Positions 8,734 through 23,090 of a DNA stretch of 64,000 bases are shown piece after piece; within the stretch, counting starts at the first letter, position 1; every line of letters begins with the position of its first letter. The notes under the pieces were generated by a model. The model was not told where the DNA came from. It searched no databases and saw only the letters and a program-made list of their open reading frames with translations. A program made the position numbers and the translations under genes. The stretch lies in assembly GCA_002733905.1 (NCBI GenBank), contig NVXK01000002.1, forward strand, positions 71,751 through 135,750, written 5' to 3'. Origin of the DNA: Robiginitomaculum sp. (GTDB lineage Bacteria > Pseudomonadota > Alphaproteobacteria > Caulobacterales > Maricaulaceae).

Positions 8734-9147
8734 ACCATATGAAAACAAAATATCTACCACCAATGTTGTCATCATTGAGACGGGAAATAAGGCGAAAGAC
8801 GGACACAGCGACACAATAAATAGCCTACCATAAACTTTATGCTAGGCATATATCGTTAGTGCTCCATTATTTTGAGAACACGGCGGGATTGAATCAGAGC
8901 GTTTATGAATTCGAATTCAGTTTTTACCTAGACATAGAGTCATCGAGAAAAATTCTCCTACACCCCTATGTAAGCTTAGGGTGTTTAATATTGACGAAGG
9001 ATGTATGAAATCCCGTTTCTTTATAAAATGAATAATAAAAAACCGCCAAAATTTAGAAATTCGAGACGGCCAAAATAAAGGCCATAGGTAGGCGATAACC
9101 CTGTGCCTACCCATAGATTATTTTAGGACATACTCATCAAAATGGCT
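8734..9147. other. Intergenic stretch with a palindrome
   Basis: I see no convincing gene in these 414 nt; short open frames have no start signal or family resemblance. The stretch holds a perfect 14-bp palindrome TGAATTCGAATTCA at 8906-8919 and the GGTAGGC/GCCTACC hairpin at 9087-9111, which may terminate ligC. Confidence 0.5.
9087..9111 (-). terminator. Possible terminator of the lig operon
   Basis: A 7-bp inverted repeat GGTAGGC / GCCTACC with an 11-nt loop lies 37 nt past the ligC stop. On the - strand it is followed by TATGGCCTTTATTTT, an imperfect T-rich tail. Plausible but weak as an intrinsic terminator. Confidence 0.35.
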
Positions 9148-11351
<2,204 letters not shown>

Positions 11352-11355
<4 letters not shown>

Positions 11356-12377
11356 AACCCTCTCCTTTTCAACTGTGAATCTAATTTTGGGAATACACGC
11401 CTTGCATTGCCTTCATAAATATCGTGTCTGTCGGCCTCAGAGAGGTTCAATGCATCTACATAGCGTTTTGTATCGTCAAAATATTGTCCAGTCTGCGGGT
11501 CTATTCCGCGCACGGCTCCAACCATTTCGGAACCAAACAAAATATTTTTGTTTTCAATAACCTCAAAAAGAAGATCAATGCCCGGTTGATGGTAAACACA
11601 TGTATCAAAATATACATTTTTCATAACATGGCTATCCAATGGTGGTTTTTTCAACATATCTGCAAGCCCGCGGTAGCGCCCCCAATGATAGGGTACTGCA
11701 CCGCCGCCGTGAGGAATAATAAAACGAAGTGTTGGGAAATCCTTAAAAAGGTCGCCTTCCAAAAATTGCATGAAAGCTATGGTATCAGCAGCTAAATAAT
11801 AGGCTCCGGTAGCATGCATGGCTTTGTTACAAGACCCAGACACATGTACCATTGCAGGTACATCTAGCTCGCACATTTTTTCAAAAAACGGATACCAGTA
11901 TTTGTCGGTAAGTGGTGGGAGACTAAAATCTCCACCGCTTGGATCAGGGTTTAAATTGCACCCTACAAAATCCATTTCATTGACACAGCGTTCAAGTTCA
12001 TCAATCGAGGCTTGTAAATCAGCTTTGGGAGATTGGGGAAGTTGGCAAACGCCAATGAATATTTCAGGGTACATTTCAACAACACGGCGGATGAGATCGT
12101 TGCATTTTTGTGACCAGTCCCGCGATACGGTTTGATCGCCAATATGCGGCGCCATCCTAGAGGCTCTGGGCGAGAATATTGTCATATCCGCGCCGCGCTC
12201 TTTTAACAATTTAAGCTGATTAGTTTCTACAGATTCCCGGATGAGGTCATCGGCAATGCCAGGATAGACGGGTGGTGCTTTTCCCTCATGATAAGCAGCA
12301 GTCTGCTGTGTGCGCCACGCGTCATGTGCGGACGGTGCAGTTGTGTAATGTCCATGACAATCAATAATAAGTGTCAT
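11352..12377 (-). CDS. ligJ: 4-oxalomesaconate hydratase
   Basis: 341-aa amidohydrolase-superfamily protein that hydrates 4-oxalomesaconate to 4-carboxy-4-hydroxy-2-oxoadipate. The metal-binding HxH lies at His8-Gly-His10 (IIDCHGHYT), a His in MVHVSGS and IIPHGGGAVPYHWGR follow, and FGSEMVGAVRGIDP near the end marks the LigJ branch. Length equals that of the known enzyme. It overlaps the upstream oxidoreductase and downstream ligA by 4 nt each, indicating translational coupling. Confidence 0.9.
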
Positions 12378-13255
12378 AAGTTGATACCTTGTTCTGATGT
12401 TTTAATTTGAAGTAATTTATTGTTCAGCCCCAGTTGTGGCGCTGACACGCCAAGGCCACCAATTCTTTCCTGCCACTTTACGGTTCCAGATGTGAGGGAA
12501 TTATCCACGCCCAGCGCGTTTAGGGTTATGGAAACTTCCTTCATCTCCGCAGCCCGTCTAAGCCCGTGAACCATCATGCGTTCGAAATTGTAATCTGCTT
12601 GTTCAGCCCATGCTTTGCCAAGTGAATTTAAAACTTCTGGTAATACATCCGCCTTTTCAGCGGCAAATACACACTCAGCCGTAAGCGCTTCCATGCCCTT
12701 AATGACGACGGAACGAATCATTTTAATCGAAGAGGCACGCCCGACCTCATTTCCGACTTCACTAATATTTACAAACCCCAATTGAAAAAGAACCGTCAAC
12801 GCAGATTCTGAATGAGGCCCGCTAATCAATAAAGGAACAAAAAGACGCGCAGGATGAACTGGGGCCATGACCGCAACGTCGACATATTTACCCCCTGCCG
12901 CTTCTATCAATTTAGCCGCCGCGATTTTTGTTGTGGGCGCAACGGAGTTCATATCAAAATAATAGCTTCCTGGTGTGAGATAAGCACTCGCATTCTTAGC
13001 CGCGTTCAAGGCTTGATCCGCAGTCACCAGACTAAGAATAATTTGGGTCTGAGCTAGAGCATCTTTGAGTGTCGGCTTTCCATGAATGCCTAGAGCGGCA
13101 TAATCATTTCGTTTTTGCGGCGCGGTTAAGACCGTTTCGGTTTTGACATCAAAAGCCGTGCAAGAAATTGCCTTCCAAGCTGTCGCATCTTTTTGCTCAC
13201 CACAAAATGCCTGTGCAGCTTCTCCAAATCCGATAAATGCAACTCTATTTTCCAT
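12374..13255 (-). CDS. NAD(P)-binding oxidoreductase with DUF1932-type C terminus
   Basis: 293-aa protein of the 6-phosphogluconate/3-hydroxyisobutyrate dehydrogenase superfamily. Residues 7-14 (FIGFGEAA) form the cofactor loop, YFDMNSVAPTTK corresponds to the substrate-binding DxNS segment, and KMIRSVVIKGMEAL contains the Lys seen in DUF1932 proteins. Genes of this type often sit in lig clusters of sphingomonads with no agreed step; the canonical 4,5-cleavage pathway does not need it. It heads the operon with ligJ, ligA, ligB and ligC. A role in oxidising an alcohol side product is possible. Confidence 0.75.
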   Translation of the reverse strand: MENRVAFIGFGEAAQAFCGEQKDATAWKAISCTAFDVKTETVLTAPQKRNDYAALGIHGKPTLKDALAQTQIILSLVTADQALNAAKNASAYLTPGSYYFDMNSVAPTTKIAAAKLIEAAGGKYVDVAVMAPVHPARLFVPLLISGPHSESALTVLFQLGFVNISEVGNEVGRASSIKMIRSVVIKGMEALTAECVFAAEKADVLPEVLNSLGKAWAEQADYNFERMMVHGLRRAAEMKEVSITLNALGVDNSLTSGTVKWQERIGGLGVSAPQLGLNNKLLQIKTSEQGINL

Positions 13256-13352
13256 ATTCCGATATTAGGCGGCATTATCAAATAGGTAAAATTTGAAAAC
13301 AGATTGAGGTATAAGATTTTGCAATATGTCTGAGTTACCGGCACGGTCAAAA

Positions 13353-14522
13353 TCATTTCCTAGAATGATGATTTAACAATTCAAGTAAATAGGACTGCGC
13401 CCGTGTTGGATGCCAATTTGTGCGATAGGTAATACCTATATCTCTCTGCATCCACTCTGGGACAGTACAAATTTGTACGAGCCAGTCAGCCTCAAGCTCT
13501 ACGGCAACTTGATCTGGTGAAAGTAGCGTAAGCCCATCTGTTTCAAGCAAGAGTTGCCTAATCATCATGACCGACCCGCCCATAATAGGTATATTGGGAA
13601 TGTCCACGGGAACACGGTTAAACAACTCACGCCAAACTACATTTATTGGCGCGCCTTTACCAGGCATATACCATGGATAATGAGCGAGTTTCATGATTTG
13701 ACTATTCTGACAGCAAGCGTTTTTTTCAAAAACCTTTGTCAAAGGATGATCTTTTCGCCCAATAACAACAGGCTGGTCAGTAAAAAGCGGGATTTGAATC
13801 AAGTCTTTACCAATCGGGTGCTCACGAATGGCACCAATTATAATATCGAGATGACCATCACGCACAGGCTCTATTAACTCCCCATGCCCTCCCTCTACGA
13901 CCGAGATCGTAATATGTGGGTGCCTTTTTTGAAACGCAACCAGAACAGAGGGCAATAAAGACGCTCTGGAGAGAGGCATAGCGCCAATCGATATATGTCC
14001 TGTTTCTTTGCCCAGAAGCGCATAAATTTCCGAGAAACCTGCTTCAAGCTGTAGCCGCGCGAGCAGGAATTTACGCGCAACTGAAATGCCTTTGGGGGTT
14101 AAGGCAATACCTCTACCGCGAGGTTCCACCAATTTAAAATTTAACACCGATTGCAGATCTGCCACATTGCGGTGCAATGATGGCTGGGAGATACCAATGT
14201 CCCGACTGGCGGCAACATAAGAACCAGTTTTTGATAAAGATAAAAACGCTCTAGCTTGTGTCGATGTTACACGATTAGACCCAATGAGGTTTAGCGCCAT
14301 TTCTATTCTGGGAGAAAGAACATTTGCAAATTCCGTTGGGTGCATTCCACTCGGGTGACGCACGAAGAATTGCGCTCCAAACCATTCTTCAATCTTAATA
14401 ATAGATTGCGTTACTGCAGGCTGAGATAAATTAATTTTTTTAGCGACCGCCTTTAAATTACCCAAGCGTACCGTCATAGCCACAGAGCGCAAATGTCTAA
14501 GGTTTAATTTCCATACATCCAT
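13353..14522 (-). CDS. LysR-family regulator with two N-terminal HTH domains
   Basis: 389 aa, clearly longer than the usual ~300 of LysR proteins. The first winged helix-turn-helix spans about residues 6-65 (LKAVAKKINLSQPAVTQSI) and a second about 85-145 (YVAASRDIGISQPSLHRNV), followed by a normal periplasmic-binding-like effector domain from about 175 to the end. It lies divergent from ligK and next to the ligJABC operon, so it is the likely activator of both in response to a pathway intermediate, by analogy with LigR. A T-N11-A type dyad lies in the shared promoter region. The doubled HTH is the odd feature. Confidence 0.85.
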   Translation of the reverse strand: MDVWKLNLRHLRSVAMTVRLGNLKAVAKKINLSQPAVTQSIIKIEEWFGAQFFVRHPSGMHPTEFANVLSPRIEMALNLIGSNRVTSTQARAFLSLSKTGSYVAASRDIGISQPSLHRNVADLQSVLNFKLVEPRGRGIALTPKGISVARKFLLARLQLEAGFSEIYALLGKETGHISIGAMPLSRASLLPSVLVAFQKRHPHITISVVEGGHGELIEPVRDGHLDIIIGAIREHPIGKDLIQIPLFTDQPVVIGRKDHPLTKVFEKNACCQNSQIMKLAHYPWYMPGKGAPINVVWRELFNRVPVDIPNIPIMGGSVMMIRQLLLETDGLTLLSPDQVAVELEADWLVQICTVPEWMQRDIGITYRTNWHPTRAQSYLLELLNHHSRK

Positions 14523-14549
14523 TTCACACTCTTAGCACAAACTTATACC

Positions 14550-14566
14550 ATTTGCGAAGTTCAAAT
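14550..14566. promoter_or_regulatory. Candidate LysR-type operator in the ligK promoter region
   Basis: The 17-bp dyad ATTTG-N7-CAAAT contains the T-N11-A core of LysR-family boxes. It lies 28 nt from the start of the LysR regulator gene and 64 nt from ligK, the usual place for autorepression plus divergent activation. Confidence 0.45.
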
Positions 14567-14630
14567 TTGCACAGATATAATTTTTAGCGTAAAATTTTTC
14601 GATTATAAACTATAGAAATACGGATAAATC

Positions 14631-15297
14631 ATGAATTCAATGGTCGTACAAAATATTAAGCGTGCCAATCTGGAAATCGTCGAAGCACTCGGAAAATGCG
14701 GTGTTGCAACAGTGCATGAGGCACAAGGGCGCAAAGGACTCCTTGCCAGTTATATGCGCCCTATTTACAGTGGTGCCAGAATTGGCGGATCGGCGATCAC
14801 CATATCCTCTCCTCCCGGAGATAATTGGATGTTACATGTGGCCGTGGAACAATTACAGCCAGGCGACATCATGATCCTTGCGCCGACCTCGCCGTGTGAA
14901 GATGGATATTTCGGTGATCTCCTCGCAACGTCTGCACAAACGCACGGATGTAAAGGCTTGATTATCGATGCAGGTGTCCGTGATATTCGTGACTTGAAGG
15001 AAATGAATTTCCCTGTCTGGTCAAAAGCCGTTTACGCGCAAGGCACGGTCAAAAACACTTTAGGTTCGGTCAATGTACCGATTGTATGCGCAAATGCCCA
15101 TGTCAACCCCGGCGATATTATTGTCGCGGACGATGATGGTGTCGTATGTGTGAAACGGGAAGAAGCTGAAAAGGTTTTGGAAGAAGCTTTATCTCGAGAA
15201 GCCCGCGAAGAAGAAAAACGCTTACGCTTTGCAAATGGTGAATTAGGGCTAGATGTTTATGATATGCGCCCTCGTTTGGAAAAAATGGGCTTTAAAT

Positions 15298-15305
<8 letters not shown>
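14631..15305 (+). CDS. ligK: 4-carboxy-4-hydroxy-2-oxoadipate aldolase
   Basis: 224-aa RraA-fold class II aldolase that splits 4-carboxy-4-hydroxy-2-oxoadipate into pyruvate and oxaloacetate, the last step of protocatechuate 4,5-cleavage. The metal/substrate motif is GVRD with Arg117-Asp118, and GYFGDLLAT (about 93-100) is the other signature. Start is the ATG at 14631; a second ATG three codons on is equally possible because no strong ribosome-binding site is visible. It begins the + strand operon ligK-ligU-ligI and overlaps ligU by 8 nt. Confidence 0.9.
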
Positions 15306-17222
<1,917 letters not shown>

Positions 17223-17303
17223 ACAAATCTTAAAGGGGCATTTGTTTGGTTTTCAAGAACATTAAAGCCTCTACCTCGAAGTCGTTTAAAAACATGACAC
17301 CAT

Positions 17304-18191
17304 TTATTTTTGCATAAATCCTTTTCTAAACTGTGTCGGATTTTGTTCGGTTTTATTGTAGAAATATTTTGAAAAATGAGCAGGGTCATTAAATCCTAAT
17401 TCGTATGATATCTCTGCGATTGTCATCGAAGTATATATCAAGAGCCTTTGGGTCTCTAGTAAAGTACGGTCATCTATTAGTTTTAAAGCCGAGACCCCTC
17501 GCAAATTTTTGCAAATACGAGTCAAGTGCGTTGCGGTAATCCCTAGCAAGCCAGCATAGTCCGACACGCCAATACGTTTTTTATAATGTTCACTAATGAG
17601 CGTTTTGAACTCGTTCATCAAAAGTTGTTTTCGAGATAACGGAACATGTAAATCAACATCTATTTTTGGCTGCTCAGTAAGAATTTTAGCGATAAGAAGT
17701 GTTATATATCCTTTTAAGGACAACTGGCTCAATACAAGGTTTCTTTGATTTTCAACAGCGATCTCGTCAAACAGGATACAAAACTGTTTTGATATATCTT
17801 CACGCGTACATTGAAAATGAATGCCCCCAGCTAAATTCTCTAATGACTTAGGTTCATGTTGCAATAATATCTGTAAATAAATATCGGGAATTGTTAAAAC
17901 CCAACCTTCTGTCTTTGGTAAAAATTTAAACCCATGTATAATCATAGGCGCAATGACCAGTACCTGATTCTCCCCAAGCTCCCTGAATCTACCATCGATT
18001 TGGTATTTTCCACCACCATTTGAAATAAAGAAAAACTGGTATAAATTATGGTGACGGTGTGGCCTGAACTTCCATCCATGCTGAACGCTTCGAGAGCGAA
18101 TAGACTCTATATGAATATATTCAGGGAAAACATCCCTCTCTTTTTCTCCATACAAACCATAATTGGGAATATCCATTGCAATCGGTTCCAT
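17304..18191 (-). CDS. AraC-family regulator, likely controls pobA
   Basis: 295-aa regulator with an N-terminal cupin-like sensing domain (FRPHRHHNLYQFFFISNGGG, about 42-61) and a C-terminal AraC double HTH (from about 190; GFNDPAHFSKYFYNKTEQNPT at the second motif). It is divergent from pobA with 109 nt between the start codons, the same arrangement as the AraC-type PobR/HpaA regulators of 4-hydroxybenzoate hydroxylase. I infer activation of pobA by 4-hydroxybenzoate; the effector is not shown by sequence. It converges on ligI. Confidence 0.82.
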   Translation of the reverse strand: MEPIAMDIPNYGLYGEKERDVFPEYIHIESIRSRSVQHGWKFRPHRHHNLYQFFFISNGGGKYQIDGRFRELGENQVLVIAPMIIHGFKFLPKTEGWVLTIPDIYLQILLQHEPKSLENLAGGIHFQCTREDISKQFCILFDEIAVENQRNLVLSQLSLKGYITLLIAKILTEQPKIDVDLHVPLSRKQLLMNEFKTLISEHYKKRIGVSDYAGLLGITATHLTRICKNLRGVSALKLIDDRTLLETQRLLIYTSMTIAEISYELGFNDPAHFSKYFYNKTEQNPTQFRKGFMQK

Positions 18192-18264
18192 TTCTCACCT
18201 CAATGTTCGAAATATACAATATTTGGTCAAATTAGTCCATTTGCATATTCAACAGTTTTGATAA

Positions 18265-19485
<1,221 letters not shown>

Positions 19486-19494
19486 GGCATTTGA

Positions 19495-19700
19495 GCTGTT
19501 TTGATAAATGTTGATTTCGAGCGCCAGAGCCTCTCGATAAAGATACCGCCCAAGAACCGTCCTTTGCCATCCATGTATATTTGAATATTTGGATATTAGC
19601 GAGTTTGAGAGTATATATCCATTGCTGTAATGTGAAATCACGTCCTTGATCTATGTGAATTATTTTGGAGAGTTGAGGTGTGATGATCAATAAAGAAAAC
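19495..19700 (-). pseudogene. Decayed IS3-family transposase (OrfB) fragment
   Basis: Read on the - strand, one frame gives IHIDQGRDFTLQQWIYTLK, and after a frameshift a second frame gives MDGKGRFLGGIFIERLWRS. In intact IS3-type integrases these are neighbouring parts of the DDE core (HTDQG...FT...DGKGR...NxFIERLWRSLK). Both ends and the inverted repeats are missing. This is an old insertion scar between pobA and the DUF169 gene. Confidence 0.75.
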
Positions 19701-19735
19701 ATCCGAAAAAACACCCGAAATTATTTTGCTATTTT

Positions 19736-20533
19736 TTAGTCATATGATTTAGCCATTGACGCCATCGGTGATACATCCAACCCATGATTAGGTATTGGGT
19801 AACGCAGTCCATTTTTGCTTAATTGCGATAAACCTTCAATAATTTTAGGCAAATAACTCGGCGGAAATGCGATAAGCATTTCATCATCCTGAACCCCGCC
19901 AAATTTACGCTCGGCATAGCAAGGAATAGAAACTGATGGTTCCCCTGTTTTCAATGCACGCCCCCAAGAATCGGCGCAACTACTTTCCCCCACACATGTG
20001 AAGTTGCATGGCTTATAGTCTCGCCATTGCAGGCCATTTATCAATGTAATCATTTGCCCTGGTGTGCCATAGATCAAGCAGATGTCTGGGTTACCTATTC
20101 TGCAAGCCGTAAGTGGGGACACCACGAGGGCTTCATATATTCCATAAGGCGCACAATCCATCGCCCCTTGATGCCTAGCACTACTTTCTAAATCGCCATA
20201 CCACACGCCATTAAACATTTTCCCGCTTAAAAAATCTTCATCACGTGGGTGTAAACCAATAACAGCACCACATTGTGACCCAACCAGATTATCCATTGTA
20301 ACACCAATCGTATACCCAAGCCATCGACTCTGCCCAACGATTTGATCTGTTGTCAACTTAAGCCCTTTTTTAGGTCGCCGTATTTTCTTTATCGTATCAA
20401 AGTGAGCTTCCGTCTTGAAGCGCTTCATGCCAATGGGGGTTGCTTTCAGTTTTAAGTAATATTGAAGCTGTTGTACGATCGTTATGAAGTCATATTCAGT
20501 TTCATCATCCCAACAATTTTTAGTAACAGACAT
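19736..20533 (-). CDS. DUF169 family protein
   Basis: 265 aa if started at the ATG at 20533, which has a GAGGG site 9 nt upstream; a GTG and another ATG lie up to five codons earlier. The sequence is rich in Cys and Gly (CRIGNPDICLIYGTPGQM, CNFTCVGESSCADSW, SIPCYAERKFGG), the pattern I associate with DUF169 proteins, whose function is not established. Cys clusters could bind metal or a cofactor. It is transcribed in the same direction as the acetate permease and CoA ligases but 285 nt away from them, so may have its own promoter. Confidence 0.72.
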   Translation of the reverse strand: MSVTKNCWDDETEYDFITIVQQLQYYLKLKATPIGMKRFKTEAHFDTIKKIRRPKKGLKLTTDQIVGQSRWLGYTIGVTMDNLVGSQCGAVIGLHPRDEDFLSGKMFNGVWYGDLESSARHQGAMDCAPYGIYEALVVSPLTACRIGNPDICLIYGTPGQMITLINGLQWRDYKPCNFTCVGESSCADSWGRALKTGEPSVSIPCYAERKFGGVQDDEMLIAFPPSYLPKIIEGLSQLSKNGLRYPIPNHGLDVSPMASMAKSYD

Positions 20534-20818
20534 ACGCATTTCCCTCACAGTTTCTCGCTTTAATTACTTATCTACAAAACGGTTAGTGCAGCAATTAGAA
20601 GCATTTATCCGCTAGCTATTTTGACCAACTTGATTTTCCCTATCGCCCCATATCCCATGCTTAAGGCCTAAAACTACTCCATCATGGACAGGTTTCATAC
20701 CATGATCGCAGTCAATCCTGACAATAATATTTCATTCCGTCAGCCTTAATGACTTATGAATTGGATGGTTTTCATTGAGAAGACCACAATCCATGTGTCC
20801 CCCCCTCCCCATGCTGAT
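20534..20818. other. Intergenic stretch, possible coding remnant
   Basis: On the - strand around 20610-20735 one frame reads as protein-like sequence (VRIDCDHGMKPVHDGVVLGL, then KHGIWGDRENQ) ending at a stop, without a start or any family I recognise. It may be the tail of a lost gene or chance. Nothing else is seen. Confidence 0.25.
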
Positions 20819-21421
20819 CTATTTTAGAATTGATCCAAAGGTAGGAAGGACAGTTTTTCCAAAAACATGATTATTCACAATCGCGCCTGCCAAATAGAGA
20901 GAAATCCACCCCGCCACCATTAAAAGATAGCCAACATATGGCCTAAAGCTTGCTCCCAAAATTTCGAGATCAAGCCCTACAATCATCCAAAGAACAAAAT
21001 CAACAATGAAAACAATCAAAAATAAGGGGAGCGGGGCTTTTAAATAAGCAGGTGTGCAAATAGTTAAAAAAGCCGCACCTGCCATCCAGCAATACCCTTC
21101 AACGACGGAATGTGGTACGATATCTGGAATTTGACCGGACAACATGTTAAATTTAGCCATTGTGCTCAGCGCCGCTCCGAACATGAAAAATGCAGAGAAG
21201 AATAAGAAGATGTTCCCGCCCATCATATTTTTGTCTTTTAGCTCAATGAGCGCGACGACGATTTGCACAATCCCACCACCCACAAGCCAAGCTGCCAGTA
21301 TTGGCAAACCTCCAAGCTCAACCTTGCCCATAAATACAGCAGCAAACCCAAAACAAGCGACAGCAAGTGCGGCCAGTCCTGCGGGGGCTGGCGTTATAAA
21401 TGCATGTGTATCATCTGACAT
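20819..21421 (-). CDS. Acetate/succinate permease of the GPR1/FUN34/YaaH (SatP) family
   Basis: 200 aa from the ATG at 21421 (MSDDTHAF), which has AAGGAG upstream; eight further codons upstream are open but lack a site. About six transmembrane helices are visible, and TPAPAGLAALAVACFGF at the N terminus matches the family's NPAPLGL signature in degenerate form. SatP proteins import acetate or succinate with protons. It follows the acyl-CoA synthetase gene by 30 nt, so import and CoA activation of small acids are probably coupled. Confidence 0.85.
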   Translation of the reverse strand: MSDDTHAFITPAPAGLAALAVACFGFAAVFMGKVELGGLPILAAWLVGGGIVQIVVALIELKDKNMMGGNIFLFFSAFFMFGAALSTMAKFNMLSGQIPDIVPHSVVEGYCWMAGAAFLTICTPAYLKAPLPLFLIVFIVDFVLWMIVGLDLEILGASFRPYVGYLLMVAGWISLYLAGAIVNNHVFGKTVLPTFGSILK

Positions 21422-21451
21422 TATATTACTCCTTTTATTCAACAATTCAGG

Positions 21452-23074
21452 TTATTCAGTAATTTTGGCATTGCTTTTATCTCTTGCCCGTAAGTCTATA
21501 CGGTGAATTTTTCCAGAAACGGTCTTTGGCAGCGTCTTAATAAACTCGATTTCGCGTGGATATTTATAGGGCGCAGTGACTGTCTTCACATAGGTTTGAA
21601 GTTCAGATTTCAATGCCTCCGTTCCTTCAACACCTTTGGCCAAGACAATAAATGCTTTCACGATGTCCCCACGTACAGGGTGTGATTTTGCAACAACGGC
21701 ACTTTCAACAACAGCCTCATGCTCGAGCAAAGCACTCTCGACCTCAAAGGGGCCAATTCGGTAACCTGCGGATAAAATCACATCATCAGTGCGGCTGACA
21801 AACCAGAAATAACCATCCTCATCTTTATAGGCACGATCTCCCGTCAGATACCAATCCCCCTTATAACAAAGAGCTGTGCTCTTTGGATCATTCTTGTATT
21901 CTTTAAAAAGTCCATATGGACGTACAGGCGATACGCGCACAGCAATATGACCTTCTTCATTGGGGCCTACGGGCTGACCAGCATTATCTACAATGTTAAG
22001 ATCAATCCCAGGGGCAGGCTTACCCATCGATCCATAGCGGACGGGCACTGTGCTAAAATTTCCACATAGAATAACTGTTTCCGTTTGACCATATCCATCC
22101 CGTATTATCAGCCCCGTCGCGTTTTTCCACACCTCTATAACTTCTGGATTAAGAGGCTCTCCTGCCGCAACGCAATGACGGAGCGTCTTAGGTTTAAATT
22201 TGGAGAGATCTTGCTGCACAAGTAAACGGTAAATCGTCGGTGCGCCGCACATAGTTGTAATGGGGTGTTTTTGTAAAATCTCTAGTGTTTCTTCAGCATC
22301 GAATTGCGGCGTATGATGCACAAAGACCGCACTCCCGATCAGCCACGGGCCAAAATAACTTGACCAAGCCGCTTTTGCCCAACCAGTATCGGAAATATTC
22401 CAATGCAAATCATCACTTACAATATCCAGCCAGAAACGTGCTGTTGTTTCATGTCCCATTGGATAGCCATGACAATGAACTGTCATTTTCGGATATCCTG
22501 TTGTACCGCTTGTAAAATAAAGTAAAGCTTCATCATCAACATGGGTATTTACATTTACAAAACAGGTATCCGCCTTAGCCGTTAAATCTGTGTAATCCAG
22601 CCAGCCCTCACGCGAACCATCTATTAAAAATTTAACATTTAAGCTCGGACACTGCTTGGCAATATTGTCCACCTTATCCGCATTCGCACTGTCCGTAATA
22701 ACGGCGACAGCTTTAGCGGCATGAATACGGTAGGCAATGTCTTTAGAAGAAAGTTGTGTTGTCCCGGGAGAAATAACCACGCCAGCCCGGAGGCAAGCCA
22801 TTTTCACTTCCCACCATGCAATTTGCCGTGACAAAATAATGATAACCACATCACCGCGTTTTACACCAGATTGCATCAAGACATTTGCAAATCGTTTTGA
22901 GGCATCGCTAATTTGAGAGAAGCTCCTTTCGGCAATATTCCCGGCCTCATCTACCCATAACATCGCACGCTTAGATGGGAATTTCTCAGCCCATCTATCA
23001 ATGACATCGCGGGCAAAATTATAATGTTGCTTTTGTGGCCAGCGAAATTGTGAATAAATTTCTTCATATGTTTG
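21452..23074 (-). CDS. AMP-forming acyl-CoA synthetase, medium-chain (ACSM-like)
   Basis: 540 aa from a GTG at 23074 that gives the N terminus MQTYEEIYSQFRW, typical of ACSM-like enzymes, with an AGAGAG site before it. An ATG at 23119 would add 15 unusual basic residues and overlap the previous gene. Motifs: P-loop YFTSGTTGYPKM (about 193-204), GYGQTET, the TGD hinge in WYLTGDRAYKD, and the catalytic Lys in VSGKIHRIDLR. It would activate a medium-chain or aromatic acid to its CoA thioester. Downstream of a second ligase gene and upstream of the permease. Confidence 0.87.
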   Translation of the reverse strand, partial: QTYEEIYSQFRWPQKQHYNFARDVIDRWAEKFPSKRAMLWVDEAGNIAERSFSQISDASKRFANVLMQSGVKRGDVVIIILSRQIAWWEVKMACLRAGVVISPGTTQLSSKDIAYRIHAAKAVAVITDSANADKVDNIAKQCPSLNVKFLIDGSREGWLDYTDLTAKADTCFVNVNTHVDDEALLYFTSGTTGYPKMTVHCHGYPMGHETTARFWLDIVSDDLHWNISDTGWAKAAWSSYFGPWLIGSAVFVHHTPQFDAEETLEILQKHPITTMCGAPTIYRLLVQQDLSKFKPKTLRHCVAAGEPLNPEVIEVWKNATGLIIRDGYGQTETVILCGNFSTVPVRYGSMGKPAPGIDLNIVDNAGQPVGPNEEGHIAVRVSPVRPYGLFKEYKNDPKSTALCYKGDWYLTGDRAYKDEDGYFWFVSRTDDVILSAGYRIGPFEVESALLEHEAVVESAVVAKSHPVRGDIVKAFIVLAKGVEGTEALKSELQTYVKTVTAPYKYPREIEFIKTLPKTVSGKIHRIDLRARDKSNAKITE

Positions 23075-23090
23075 CACAATTATATCTCTC

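Noticed and set aside
8917-9114. 65-codon open frame on - in the gap before ligC
   Set aside because: No ribosome-binding site or family resemblance, and it overlaps the ligC 3' hairpin.
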